DNA of 64,000 nt from Toxorhynchites rutilus septentrionalis (lineage: Eukaryota; Arthropoda; Insecta; Diptera; Culicidae), in NCBI RefSeq assembly GCF_029784135.1, contig NC_073746.1:144278556-144342555 (forward strand), given 5' to 3'. Of the stretch, positions 1 through 10,695 are shown piece after piece; the stretch's first letter is position 1, and every line of letters begins with the position of its first letter. Made by a program: the position numbers and the translations under genes. Under the pieces are notes generated by a model that worked only from the letters and a program-made list of their open reading frames with translations, made no database searches and was not told where the DNA came from.

Positions 1-342
1 TTCACGACAATTAGCATCGTTTATATGTATTCCATTTCATTTTAAAGTTCCATGCTTTGAAACATACACCCTGTATGATTGACATAATGGCGAAACATTT
101 AATTTGAAATGAACTGATCCTGCCATAAACATCGAACAGCGATCATCGTGCAATGTTTAATTCTTCCTTCCGATCGTCAATCATGAAATCGATTACGAAG
201 TTCGAAGTTTCTCGTGCTGTGTATCTTTACGATGATTGATGAATCATTCTCAGGATGGAGAATATTGTTTTACTCCAAGTTCTGATGGATAACATTTCCA
301 CAAATACAGGGTAATTTTGTATGTGATTCGTTTTCTCCAATT
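1..342. other. No recognised feature
   Basis: AT-rich DNA with many stops on both strands. I see no gene, RNA or repeat structure that I can name. Confidence 0.4.
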
Positions 343-495
343 CATTATGTTCAGCGACGAAGCTCGTTTGTAGTTGAATCTCATTCTGGGTCTGTATATT
401 GGTCGCCTGGATCGAAACTTCCAGACTACTTCATGTGGGGTTACGCAAAGTCTTCCGTCTAAACGGATGAACCAGCAACGATTGAGGCCTTGTAT
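343..495 (+). pseudogene. Decayed Tc1/mariner-type transposase remnant
   Basis: A short, broken stretch reads as MFSDEAR, the usual context of the first catalytic Asp in many Tc1/mariner transposases. About 70 bases later, in another frame, it reads PDYFMWGYAKSSV followed by a stop and DEPATIEAL, which resembles the segment after the third catalytic residue. The region between the two motifs, including the second catalytic Asp, is missing. This is an old, internally deleted fossil unrelated to the intact mariner that follows. The call rests on two short motifs only. Confidence 0.35.
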
Positions 496-601
496 ACAGG
501 TCGAGATAGTAATCGAAACAAATCGACTGTAAATTATTAGTATATAAAATACGTTTGCACGACTTATTAAGATTTTTTTTTTTTATTCAGGTTTTAACAT
601 A

Positions 602-1876
602 TTAGGTTGTCAAAAAAGTCCTGCGGTATTTTTTTTTTGAATTTTCATCTTACAATCATCTGTTTTAAGTCAAATATGCGCCGTTTTGTTCGATCACTTG
701 TTCCCAACGAGATGCCAACTTCATAATACCCCTGTTATAGAAGCTCGCTTCCTTATTGGCAAAAAAACTCGGATAGCCAATTTTCACAGGCCTCTTTTGT
801 GGCTAACTTCTGACTACCTAGCTCGTTTGCCATGGACAAAAACAGGTGGTAGTCACTTCGTGCAAGGTCCGGACTATACGGCGGATGCAAAAGAACCTCC
901 CATCCGAGCTCCCGGAGCTTCTGGCGCGTCACCAAAGAAGTGTGTGGCCTGGCGTTGTCCTGATGGAAGACAATGCGGCCTCTGTTTATCAAAGATGACC
1001 TCTTCTTCATGAGTGCTACTTTCAAGCGGTCCAGTTGTTGGCAATACACGTCCGAATTGAGCGTTTGGCCATAGAGAAGCAGCTCATAATAGATTATTCC
1101 TTGACAATCCCTCCAAACACACAGCAGAACCTTCCTGGCCGTTAATGAGGGCTTGGCCACCGTCTGAGCCGCTTCAGCGGGCTTCGACCACGACCGTTTG
1201 CGCTTCACGTTGTCGTAAGTGACCCACTTTTCATCGCCAGTCACCATCCGCTTCAGAAACGGGTCGATTTTGTTGCGATTCAGCAGCGATTCACATGCGT
1301 CGATACGGTCAAAGATGTTTTTTTTTGCGTCAACGTGTGTGGCACCCATACATCGAGCTTCTTTGTGAATCCAAGCTTCTTCAAATGGTTAATAACGGTT
1401 TGATGACTTATCCCCAGCTCTTGGCCGATGCTACGGCGGTTACTATGCCGGTCTTTCTCGGCTAATTCAGCGATTTTGTCGCTATTTTCGACGACAGGCC
1501 ATCCGGAGCGTGGCGCATCTTCGACGACCTCTACACCAGAACGAAAACGTTGATACCATCGTTGTGCGGTGGAAATGGAAACTGTATCGGATCCATAAAC
1601 TGCACAAATTTTATTGGCAGCTTGAGATGCATTTTTGCCTTTGTCATAGTAGTACTGTAAAATATGTCGGATTTTCTCTTCATTTTGCTCCATATTTGCG
1701 ACACTATAACTCACGAACGACTTAACCAAACAAAACAATGTCAAAAACTATATTATAGCGCCCAAAAATACCTTTCCAACAAGCTATAGTATGACTCGAT
1801 ACAATGAATACAACTAGAACTACGCGCTTACAACGACACCTCGCGGAAATACCGCAGGACTTTTTTGACAGCCTAA
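602..1876 (-). mobile_element. Full-length mariner (DD34D) transposon
   Basis: A 1,275-bp element with terminal inverted repeats of about 30 bp. The left end starts TTAGGTTGTCAAAAAAGT, and the right end is its reverse complement with one early mismatch (TTAGGC). It is flanked by the TA dinucleotide on both sides (600-601 and 1877-1878), the target duplication of the Tc1/mariner superfamily. The length is normal for mariner. It carries one transposase gene on the minus strand, broken by two homopolymer frameshifts, so this copy is probably non-autonomous but could be mobilised in trans because both ends are intact. Confidence 0.93.
665..1693 (-). pseudogene. mariner transposase, two frameshifts
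   Basis: This encodes a cut-and-paste DNA transposase of about 342 residues, the normal mariner length. The start at 1693 (MEQNEEKIRHIL) begins the usual N-terminal helix-turn-helix region. In order it shows HTH segments, the WVPH linker motif, TGDEKW (first catalytic Asp), HQDNARPH (second Asp) and YSPDLARSDYHLF (third Asp). Exactly 34 residues separate the second and third Asp, which defines DD34D. The frame breaks in a 9-base A/T run at about 1318-1326, just after WVPH, and again in a 7-base run at about 762-768 near the C-terminus. The last ~32 residues continue in the shifted frame to a stop at 665-667. Outside the two runs the frame is undamaged, so these are either recent lesions or sequencing errors. 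The N-terminal sequence resembles the mellifera/cecropia-type subfamilies, but this is not certain. Confidence 0.9.
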
Positions 1877-2009
1877 TATTTAGGCTCCTTGGCATTTTCA
1901 GCTTTTTTATTTCACCGATACATATGGTAGATTACACATTTTCGCTCTTTCGGAGTATTTCTTTTATTCTACTGTTCAATTGGACCATCCCGCGTGACAG
2001 TTGATACTA

Positions 2010-2150
2010 GGCTTTCATTGTTGGGGTATGATAACTACTAACTGCTACTTGCCTCATTATTTTCTAGCTTTTCTGTATTATTACTATTATTTTTAATCAC
2101 AACTAAACCGTTCAACTTAAAAAGTTTTTTTACCTGTTTTATTTCTTTTT
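2010..2150. repeat. Solo copy of the foldback repeat arm
   Basis: This stretch is similar to the right arm of the long inverted repeat at 16583-16962. Shared segments include TTATTTTCTAGCTTTT, TTTAATCACAA, TAAACC and AACTTAAAAA in the same order. Here the arm stands alone, without its inverted partner, so it is a solo arm or a related simple repeat. Confidence 0.55.
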
Positions 2151-2186
2151 TCATCTCTTTTGGGATTGCAAAAAAAAAAGTCCACA

Positions 2187-2275
2187 CGATGTCAACGGGG
2201 ATCGAACCAAGGCCGGCTGGAATGCAAGGCTGTTTAACACGACCACGCTATCCACATAGCTACTGGTAATGTTCT
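2187..2275 (-). repeat. tRNA-like SINE head or tRNA pseudogene
   Basis: On the minus strand the sequence contains a B-box-like GGTTCGATCCCC, preceded by an A-box-like segment (TAGCTATGTGGATAGCG) at the usual distance. These are the two internal RNA polymerase III promoter elements of tRNA genes. I cannot build a convincing acceptor stem or anticodon arm, and a T-rich stretch follows on the minus strand. This fits the head of a tRNA-derived SINE better than a working tRNA gene. Confidence 0.5.
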
Positions 2276-2483
2276 ATAAGTGTGTGACAATATTATACCT
2301 CATTAAAAGATGAAGTTGGAAAGTGTTTTATAAGAGTAAAAAGAAGATCATAAACGTGAATCTGTATCTTTCTCGGTCTGGTCCGTATATCTGGCAAAGT
2401 ATGCGAAAAGCTTTAATTCGTGCTTATTTGCAATGTGCCTTTTGTTTCGCTCGCTCATATTGATCTTATATTGCTATACCATA

Positions 2484-3552
2484 TCTATATATATAAATAT
2501 GGATTCCTGTCTGTCTGTCTGTCTGTCTGATTCTTATGGACTCGGAAACTACTGAACCGATCGACATGAAAATTGGTATGTGGGGGTTTTTGAGGTCGGG
2601 GAAGGTTTCCATGATAGTTTGAGACTCATCCCTCCTCTCTAAGGGGGGGCTGCCATACAAATGAAACACAAATTTCTACATTACTCGAGAATTAATCAAG
2701 CAATGAAACAAAATTTGGCATATGGAGGTTTTAGGGTGCAATAAATGTTTCTATGGCAGTTCAACACTCCACCTTCCTCTCTAAGGGGGGCTGCCATACA
2801 AATGAAACACAAATTTCTACATTACTCGAGAATAAATCAAGCAAATGAAACGAAATTTGGCATGTGGAGGTTTCAGGGTGCAATTAATGTTTCTATGGCG
2901 GTTTGACATTCCACCCCCTCTCTAAGGGGGGGCTGCCATACAAATGAAAGACAAATGTCTGCATAACTCGAAAACTGCGAAGGTTTTAGGGGACACAATA
3001 CGTTTCTATGGTGAATAGACACAGGTTTTATTGGGAAGAAACCTTTTAAGGTGGTTCGACACTCCTCCCCTCTCTCTTAGGGTGGGCAACCATACAAATG
3101 AAAAACAAATTTCTGCATAACTTGAAAATTAATCAAGCAAATGAAGCCAAATTTGGCATGTGAAGATTTTAGGGGGCACGAAACGTTTCTATGGTGAATA
3201 GACACTCCTCCCCCCTCTCTAAGGGGAGAAGAGGGAAGTCTTTATTCTATCATGTTTTCTGTATCAAACATTTATTCCATGTAATGGAGAAACATGCTAT
3301 TTGAAAGTGGTTGAAAAATCTTGAACGAAAATTGTGTCTGAAAATAAGCAGATATTATATTGATGAGTTTTTGGTAGAAGTACTAGGAATTTTATAGTAA
3401 AAGGTAAATTCAACGGGATCGATTAGAAGATCGATCAATGAACAGTTCTGCGATTGGACTCATGAACTTGCGCTTAGTAAGAAAACATGAATGTTTGACG
3501 GTATTGATTACAAAAAACAAATGTTGAGCGGGACGTTTGCCGGGTCAGCTAG
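2484..3552 (+). mobile_element. Helitron-like non-autonomous element
   Basis: The element begins with TC after an A (2483) and ends in CTAG (3549-3552) before a T. This matches the Helitron hallmark of 5'-TC, 3'-CTRR and insertion between A and T. It opens with a (CTGT)n microsatellite at about 2507-2528. Its middle is made of about four imperfect repeats of ~140-150 bp, each with a CTCTCTAAGGGGG / GCTGCCATACAAATGAAA segment (about 2632, 2781, 2920 and 3080). It encodes no protein that I recognise. A second copy of its last ~260 bp lies reversed at 7809-8140 and ends at the same base. No subterminal 3' hairpin was verified, so the class is probable rather than proven. Confidence 0.6.
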
Positions 3553-3553
3553 T

Positions 3554-6380
3554 ATATTCTACAAATGATATACCAGTATCTGAGATTCATGACATGTGTG
3601 AGGTAGTTGTGGGTCCTTCCTTCGATATTCCGGTGGCTTCTCCCTCACATAGATGGGGATTGATAACAGGACTTTTCCGCGTTTTACAGATTCACGCACT
3701 TTTTATTACATTCACAATATTACGTATAATTCACAAACTATTTATTTTACATTTAACATTTAATATTTTAACATTGAACATTAGGCAAACTATTTACAAC
3801 AAATAATAATTAACAAAGGAATAAACTTGTTCGGTGAGCCTGGGTCCTGGGTTCCGTGTGATTGGTTTGGCGGTGCTAATTCAACTCAACTCTATCGTTC
3901 GATACGAGTTCTCCAGGACCAATCGATTGGGATTTTGCGATGTTTTCTCGTTGAGATAAGCCGCAGATTTTTATCTCTCTCCGATCGATCTCACCGCTGC
4001 CAATGCGAATTAGTGGCAGTTGATGATTGTGCGATGATTGTGGTTATCTCCCTCCTATTGCGTTACGTAATTTGGGTGATGAGATGTATCTACTCGTTCA
4101 GGGCCGGATTCTTCGCTAAGCTGGGTATATGTACTTGCAGACAATATGTTCTGTTATTTTTAAGTTCATTCAATGTAATAAATCGGGATGACAAAACATG
4201 TGCTAAAAATTAATTTAGGGATCCTTTTATTCCGGATTCCGTGATCCTCGAAGTATACCCGAAGTATTGCCACATGTCCTTTACTGAACACAACTGAGTG
4301 TATTTTAACACAAGAGTCAATACAAACTAGCGGCTGCAAACTCAATTTCAATTCGAATTAACTGTCAATACATTACGCCTAGGCACCCTAAATTAGAAAA
4401 AAGAGCAATCGAGATAGCTTCATACGATGTTGATACTGATGAGTTTGCTATACTTCAATAAAGATTATGTAGGTCATCAATCCAACATGACCAACGTTTT
4501 CATGATAATCACTGATGCGCGCTCAGCACCAGATAACTCTACTCCGGGATAAACAATCTTCACCATAATTATGCTTCTGTAAGCTCTTTGTGCAATCTGT
4601 AATTTCTCTAGCGATTAAATCGTCATTCACTATCTATGTTGATGCATCGTCAGTTTTCGATTGAAATTTCAAATGTCTTTTGTGAGTTTCAATCCTGATA
4701 AAGAATGAGTTTCAATCCTGATAAAGTAATTTAGAATTGGGTATATTCCAGAGAATCTGAATCAAGAGCCAATGAAAAACAATCCACAATGTGAAGTGCG
4801 ACGACGTTTAGATTCGCAGGCGATTTATATTTTGGGCAAGCCTGATAGAATTTTAGGAAAAATTATTATGTTCCTTTTCGTAAAAAAAAACACAAAAGAA
4901 CGAATGTATCATATCAAATATATTGTTTGGCGTGATATAATATAGGAACCACAACCAAACCAAACTAAGCGAAAGTTGCAATGGATATGTGAAAACACTG
5001 ATTAGAGGCGGCTTCGCATAATAATGGGGCCGTAAACATGCACTAGCATATGTAAACTTCCTACGAAACATATACTGAATTTTACGCTAAGTTAACCATT
5101 ATCGGAAACTGACCGTGTATGATCGTTTAATTGTTTTTATCCATGTTGATTTTTCGTCTAGCCTCATTGCAGACGGAAAATAAAAGAACAACAACAAACA
5201 AAGTTTTATTTCACATAAACAAAAACAATTTTCGCTCATTTTAACTTCATTTCAACTTCATTAGAATCTCTGGTGCGCTCATGAACATTTATCATCTTGA
5301 ATCATGCTCACGCAGATAAAATTGGTTCCCTTTAAGTAAGTATTCAATGTATTCCTGCTTGAAACCTGTTCCCCAAACTTATGCTACGGAAGCTGCACCG
5401 CTGGGGAAAAAGTTTCACATCATTTGAAATCCAGATGGACTTTCTGTCTCACACGAACGGTTTGCCGGTCGTGCTACTGTTTTGTTATAAAATAAAAAGG
5501 CTCCCGACAGTCCTTTTCGGAAGACTTGTCCGTCCGTCAGGAGAACCCATCATGGAGTGCATCATGTGTTTGTCCAATCCTCCCCCACCAGGAGGGAAGA
5601 AAATAAAGCAAAACAACATAGGGTTTTTCTCGCTGTTTCATTGAGGACCCGTAACGGTCGAGTGAGTTGTAACCCGGGAGGATGGAGTAACAAAAAGAAA
5701 AACCCAACGGAAATGGTCCCGTACAATGGCAGTCCACATGGGTGCTTCCTCATTCGGACGGTACATCTTAACACTCCCCGCGCGGACCGGTGGCGATTGC
5801 AGAGAAAGCACAAAATAAATGCATTATCATCAGGTGTTTCTTTGTGCAGATGATACAAAAAGTAAATCTAGAAGAGAGTGCTAAGTTGTCTATATTCACC
5901 AGCTCCATTGCTGTCCATCGGAAGAATTCGTAACGTATTATTTTATCCCTAAAGATAAAGATGAATCGGATCAATGGAAACGATGAAGAAAAAATTGAAT
6001 TTGATCACAATAATTCAGATTTTGGCAATCACCTCAAAAAACTCAGAAAAAAACCGTAATACGTAAAAAAGAACCAACCGAAGAGCTAGTTCTAAGACTT
6101 CATTTCATTCAGATATATTTACCGGAGTAATGAAGAAGCTAATTGAATGAAATAATTTTGTGACTCTACGTGAAAAACAATCGTGTTTGAACATGCATCT
6201 TTTAATGCAGGGGTCTCTTTTACTTATTTGAGTCTTTAATTTAGAAGACAAGAGGTACGCCGGCAGTTATAAGAAACCGGAGAAACTTAGACTTTTCAAA
6301 ACAAAGTACTTGCCCGCGGCATCCAGGGGCACAACTACTCCGAATACAACGGTTGTGACCAACGTTGCCATTGTTTTTAA
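3554..6380. other. No recognised feature
   Basis: Long stretch without a convincing gene. Open frames at 3827-4213 and on both strands of 5380-5970 have no motif I know and overlap each other in opposite directions, so I treat them as chance. The GC-richer block at about 5390-5860, with a TATAAAATAAAA at about 5485, could be part of an LTR or a promoter, but nothing confirms either. Confidence 0.4.
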
Positions 6381-6382
6381 TC

Positions 6383-6606
6383 CCATCTGTTTATTTTATT
6401 GGGCTCATTTAGCAATTCAGCTGTAACAGAGCCGCATTAATTCGTGTACATTTTTATCTACGATAATTTTTTATGTATATTGAACAGTTGCCATTTTTGG
6501 CGTAAGAATATTCCTGTTGTTCAAAATTTCACAGTTTGATCCATACACAGCGGGACTGTTGTTGTGTTGTTATTAGTACCAATTACCGATGCAGCAGACC
6601 GTAATG
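6383..6606 (-). repeat. SINE family B, 5'-truncated copy
   Basis: This matches the 3' two thirds of the SINE at 15387-15876 in reverse orientation. Shared landmarks are the tail next to TGTTTATTTTATTGGGCTCAT, the CAGCTGTAACAGAGCC segment, GGCGTAAGAATATTCC, and the block ending near CCGATGCAGCAGACC. The tRNA-like head is missing, as expected for a retroposon truncated at its 5' end. Confidence 0.7.
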
Positions 6607-6609
6607 TGA

Positions 6610-7808
6610 GCGGATAAGCGTTGCCAATATTCCAGTTCAACTGGATTCTTCCAGTTTTTGTTTTCTCGATCCAGTCAAACAGTTAAATCCTGAAATCTTA
6701 CGGTTTTTTTTAAAATTTATCCAGTTTTATCCAGTTTTTTATATATGTGATTCAGTTTCACCCGTTTTATGTAAAATAAATTCACAATGTATAAATATTA
6801 TTCCTCCCTCACCCCTCGTATCCCTGTTGAAAGTGTGGAGAGACCTTTTTCTGAATAAAACACCAACAAAACGATGACTGGGGAACATTATGATGAAAGA
6901 TATACTGGATACGAAAAACTATGTTTCTTTTCATGGGGAGCATTCGGGAGGGATAGAAATAAGCGAAAATATGAAGTTGAAATATAACTAAACAATGTAC
7001 GAACAGGTTGAATGAAGTGCCAGGCAAAACGAAGTAGAACATGACAACAAGGAAAACATTTAAAAATTGTATTTGTTACAGTAAATATCAACGAATAATA
7101 ATTACTAATACCAGGGTACGTATATGGAAAGGTAGTCTGGACTGACTAGTGCATCATCAGTAGTGAGCCTGTGACGTGTTAGCTTTGCAAGTATCATGGA
7201 GCGGTATAATAAATTTGTTTAAATAAGTTTATATCTATTGTATTTTAGCTTAATGTATACATTTATTCATTGCAGCGTATAGATAATCTATTTAGATTCA
7301 AAACCTAATCAAAACATAGGGTAAATTGTGGTTCGGTGATTCGGAATTTAGCTTCCGGAAGCTCTCTGTAGCTCTTCGATATCTTCTGCAGCAGTGGTTG
7401 AATTAAGCCATCAGAACCGGCCGAATCGCTAGGTTTTTCATTAGAGATGTTGATGATGCTGCTCCCGATTTCCTTTGACGGAATATCCCTCGGGATAGTC
7501 TTGTTTAGTTCCATTCTTATTGTATAATCTGGATTTGTTTGAATTTACCTGTTGGTATCAGTTTTCGACGATATTGTTCTTCCTAGTCATCGATATACAC
7601 GAAACAATCTGGACTGAAGTGAAGCGAGCGAGCGAGTCTGTGTATTCATATAAATATCAGATGTTCTAGGTCCTCCAAAACATTCTGAAGCTCAGATCAA
7701 TTGATCTACCATTTCAACCACGACTGGTTCAATGTTCATATCAATAAATCTCACCCAAAATGGTTTATAGAGCCCATTTATTGTGCTGGCTTTGTTTTTA
7801 TATAAACA
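6610..7808. other. No recognised feature
   Basis: Several T-rich stretches repeat the word CCAGTTTT around 6620-6740. No coding region has motifs or a length that would persuade me. Confidence 0.4.
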
Positions 7809-8140
7809 CTAGCTGACCCGGCCAACTTCGTCTCGCCCAAAATTTGTGTTTTGTTATCAATACCTCCAAACATCCACGTTTTCTTACTATGAGCAAGTTC
7901 ATGGGTCCAATTGCAGAACTGTTCATTGATTGATTTTCTAATCGACCCCGTTGAATTTACCTTTTACTATAAAATTCCTAGTATTTCTAACAAAACTCAT
8001 CATAAATACATTATATATATTAATCAGATTATTTTGAGACACAATTCTCGTTCAAGATTTTTCAACCACTTGCAAATAACATGTTCCTCCGTTACATGGA
8101 ATAAATGTTCTATACAGAAAATATGATAGAATAAAGACAG
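7809..8140 (-). mobile_element. Helitron-like element, 3' fragment
   Basis: This is the reverse complement of about 3230-3552, the 3' end of the Helitron-like element. It ends precisely at CTAG (7809-7812), preceded on the plus strand by A, as a Helitron end should be. The repeat-rich 5' part and the TC start are absent. The two copies differ at many positions, so they are not a recent duplication. Confidence 0.65.
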
Positions 8141-9926
8141 CCCTAAATGGTTAAATTCCTTCCTTGAGTTCTGCTCTTATCAACACATCCGGCGATCCTT
8201 TTCTTTGTATAGATAGAAGAAGATATAGGAGTGCATTTCATCAAATTAAAATCCATTTCCAGTTTCGAACATAGATCAATTTCGCTAGCTCGAGTAATGC
8301 AGAAATTTGAGTTTCATTTTTTCGTTGACAAAAACACTACTAAACTGCGACCTGAACAGATTAGCAATTCCCACTGTATCCGTTGCCTCTTGATCTGCAT
8401 TGAACATAGAAGAAGGTAACCCTGATTCTTTCCGTTGATCATTCACGTGTATCCACCTTTGTCCCGAACTACTCTACTTGAGCAGTGTTGTTTTGGTTTT
8501 TAATGTGTTAAATCATTCTAGTATTGAGATAATATTGTGGGACCTAAATAAAAATTATTCGAGAATTTAAATACATAGATCACCGCTTAAATCAGTGCAC
8601 GGAGACGTCAGTTTGACAGTTTTGCCTATTTTGTTTCAGCTCCCATTCGTTGCAATTTCCACATGTCCCTATTCGAATGTTAATGAATGGGAGCTTAAAC
8701 AACATACTTCGTGAGTGCGAAAAAGATCGCAACGGCGCAACGGAGATGGTTTGAGATTTGGTGCGAGTTTTCAGAGATTTTGCAAATTTTACCTAAATAA
8801 AACCCTATTTTCAAGCGGTTCTAGAAGAGAAGATTCTCAAATATTGTTTCACAATAATGTTCGAGTGGAGGGAAACATCATTCAAACTTAGAAAAATAAT
8901 CTATTTCTCAAGCATTAGAATGGGTTAAAAAATGATTTCTAATAAAACCAAACCGATCTTCTTAAAATAAATTTCTTCCAGTTTTTTTTAAAAGCAATTT
9001 TTTTTAAAAGCCAGTTTTTTTAAATAATATTGGCCACCCTGGTTGTGACACCTTATGAACATTGTGCAACTTCTTGAAAGTCATTTAGAGGCGAATGAAC
9101 TGCCAGAGTTTAAAGTCTCTTTGATTCAATATCATCATCATTGAAAGTCATACATAACAAGAAAATACTTGTAATACCAATAAGCAAAATAAAGAGAAAA
9201 AAAACTTTACATTGAGTGTAATTTCGAATAGAATCAAATGCAACTTAAGAATTACAGGAAGCGAGTTTTAGAATCCAATCGGTTCGATCTTACGCCTCGG
9301 TTATCCGATATCGGCAATACACAGGAATTCATACCTCGTGTGCATCGGTTCTGCTAATCTCTCCTACTCAACGAATATACTAAAGCTCACATTTTTGACA
9401 AAGAAATAAACTATTTTTTCTGCATAAGTACCAGCCATAGCAACTACTTCCTAAGCAGATATTCGTTCACTGCAACACATTAAAACCTACGCGATAAAAG
9501 ATTATAATACGGATCGGTGCTTCAAAATACTTCTCATGTTGCCATAGATATGTATCCCGTATCAAAAAAAATCGTTCTGTGTTTGAAAATAACCGATAGC
9601 AAAGGCTTCGCTATTTGTTGCGTCCCTACTCACCTACAGGAGAAAAAAGTAGAAGGGTCTGAGCCAAGGGGCACGAACGGAAGTTTGACGTAGGACTGTG
9701 ATTGTTCAGAACACTTGGTTATTTTAAATGTAATTCTTTTCATTGTTCAGAAATCTGTTAGTTTACCTTTTTTGAAACTCTAAATAGTAGTCCTGAAAAG
9801 GGCCGTTCGTCGTTTGTACTCATAATCTTCAAACGGTTTATAACGAACAAAGAAAGACAATAAGCTTCTGGCAGGTTGTTCAACTGTCTAATTGAAAATG
9901 AATCATGAATATCAGTGTGACACATA
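8141..9926. other. No recognised gene; one short hairpin
   Basis: No gene seen. An 11-bp inverted repeat (AGCTCCCATTC / GAATGGGAGCT) at about 8639-8694 encloses a ~35-base loop. T-rich CCAGTTTTTTT runs lie near 8980-9030. Confidence 0.4.
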
Positions 9927-10693
9927 GAGGAACTGGTCCAAATTCGGTACCCCGTGGGTAATTTGGTACCCACCCGGATCTCCGGCGGTAATGAGCGCAC
10001 TCTGGTGATGAATAAAAAAAAGTGTTCTAGTAATGTAGTAACAAAAGTCAGATGCCAAAAACTCCAAATATCTGTGTTTTAAAAAAATTCAAGTTTTGTT
10101 GTTTTTGAAATCTCGAAAAATTTTCATGTGCGTCTTTTGAAAAATCATTAGGAATCGAATATTGAGCCGATTTTAAATATTAAAGCTGATTTGGATCAAG
10201 AAATTGATGTTCTTCAACGAATTCGAGTAAGTGTATCGAGATTTTAATCACAAATTTCATAGATTTCATTCCAAAGTGAAAATTCGGTATGCGGGTAATT
10301 GCGGCCAATGTAAATATTCCTCTTTGTTTTGTAAAATTGCATGCTTTTTCGTCAAAGTTGAGTTAATTTACGTAAGATAGTGTACTTCACTTCTATTTTG
10401 TATGAAAATGTCAAAACATACATTTTTCAGTGATTTCAGGACGATTCTTTTTATTTGAAAAAATAAAAAAATGGGGTGCCAAATGTATACCCAGGCATCT
10501 CGGGTACTCGAATTTGAGTTGTTTCACTTCTATGTTCAAAGCCGAGCCATATCAAGATTTTTCAAAACGATTTGCGGGGAAATGTCCGCAATAGATCCCT
10601 TCAAAAGCTGACGTAATATGAAGAAATTCCGAGCATTGGCAAAGATCTAAGTCCAAAAAACAAAATGGGGTACCGAATTTATACCGGTTCCTC
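9927..10693. mobile_element. MITE with TA target duplication
   Basis: A 767-bp non-coding element. Its left end reads GAGGAACTGGTCC followed by AAATTCGGTACCCC. The right end is the near-perfect reverse complement (GGGGTACCGAATTTATACCGGTTCCTC). A TA lies directly outside each end (9925-9926 and 10694-10695). Inverted repeats of about 27 bp with a TA duplication fit a miniature element moved by a Tc1/mariner-type transposase. Parts of the terminal motif (GGTACC, CGGTATGCGGGTAATT) recur inside. Confidence 0.75.
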
Positions 10694-10695
10694 TA

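Noticed and set aside
2187..2275. Functional tRNA gene
   Set aside because: A- and B-box-like words are present, but I could not draw an acceptor stem or a normal anticodon arm. A SINE head is more likely.
3827..4213. 128-codon open frame on the plus strand
   Set aside because: No signal peptide, domain or homologous motif. Codon content looks random, and no promoter or splice structure supports it.
5557..5974. Overlapping ~100-codon frames on both strands
   Set aside because: Mutually exclusive frames in a GC-richer block without known motifs. Most likely chance.
6604..9045. One large element bounded by GCCAATATT / AATATTGGC with CCAGTTTT runs at both ends
   Set aside because: The inverted words are only 9 bases, and the T-rich runs are low complexity. 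No target duplication was found.
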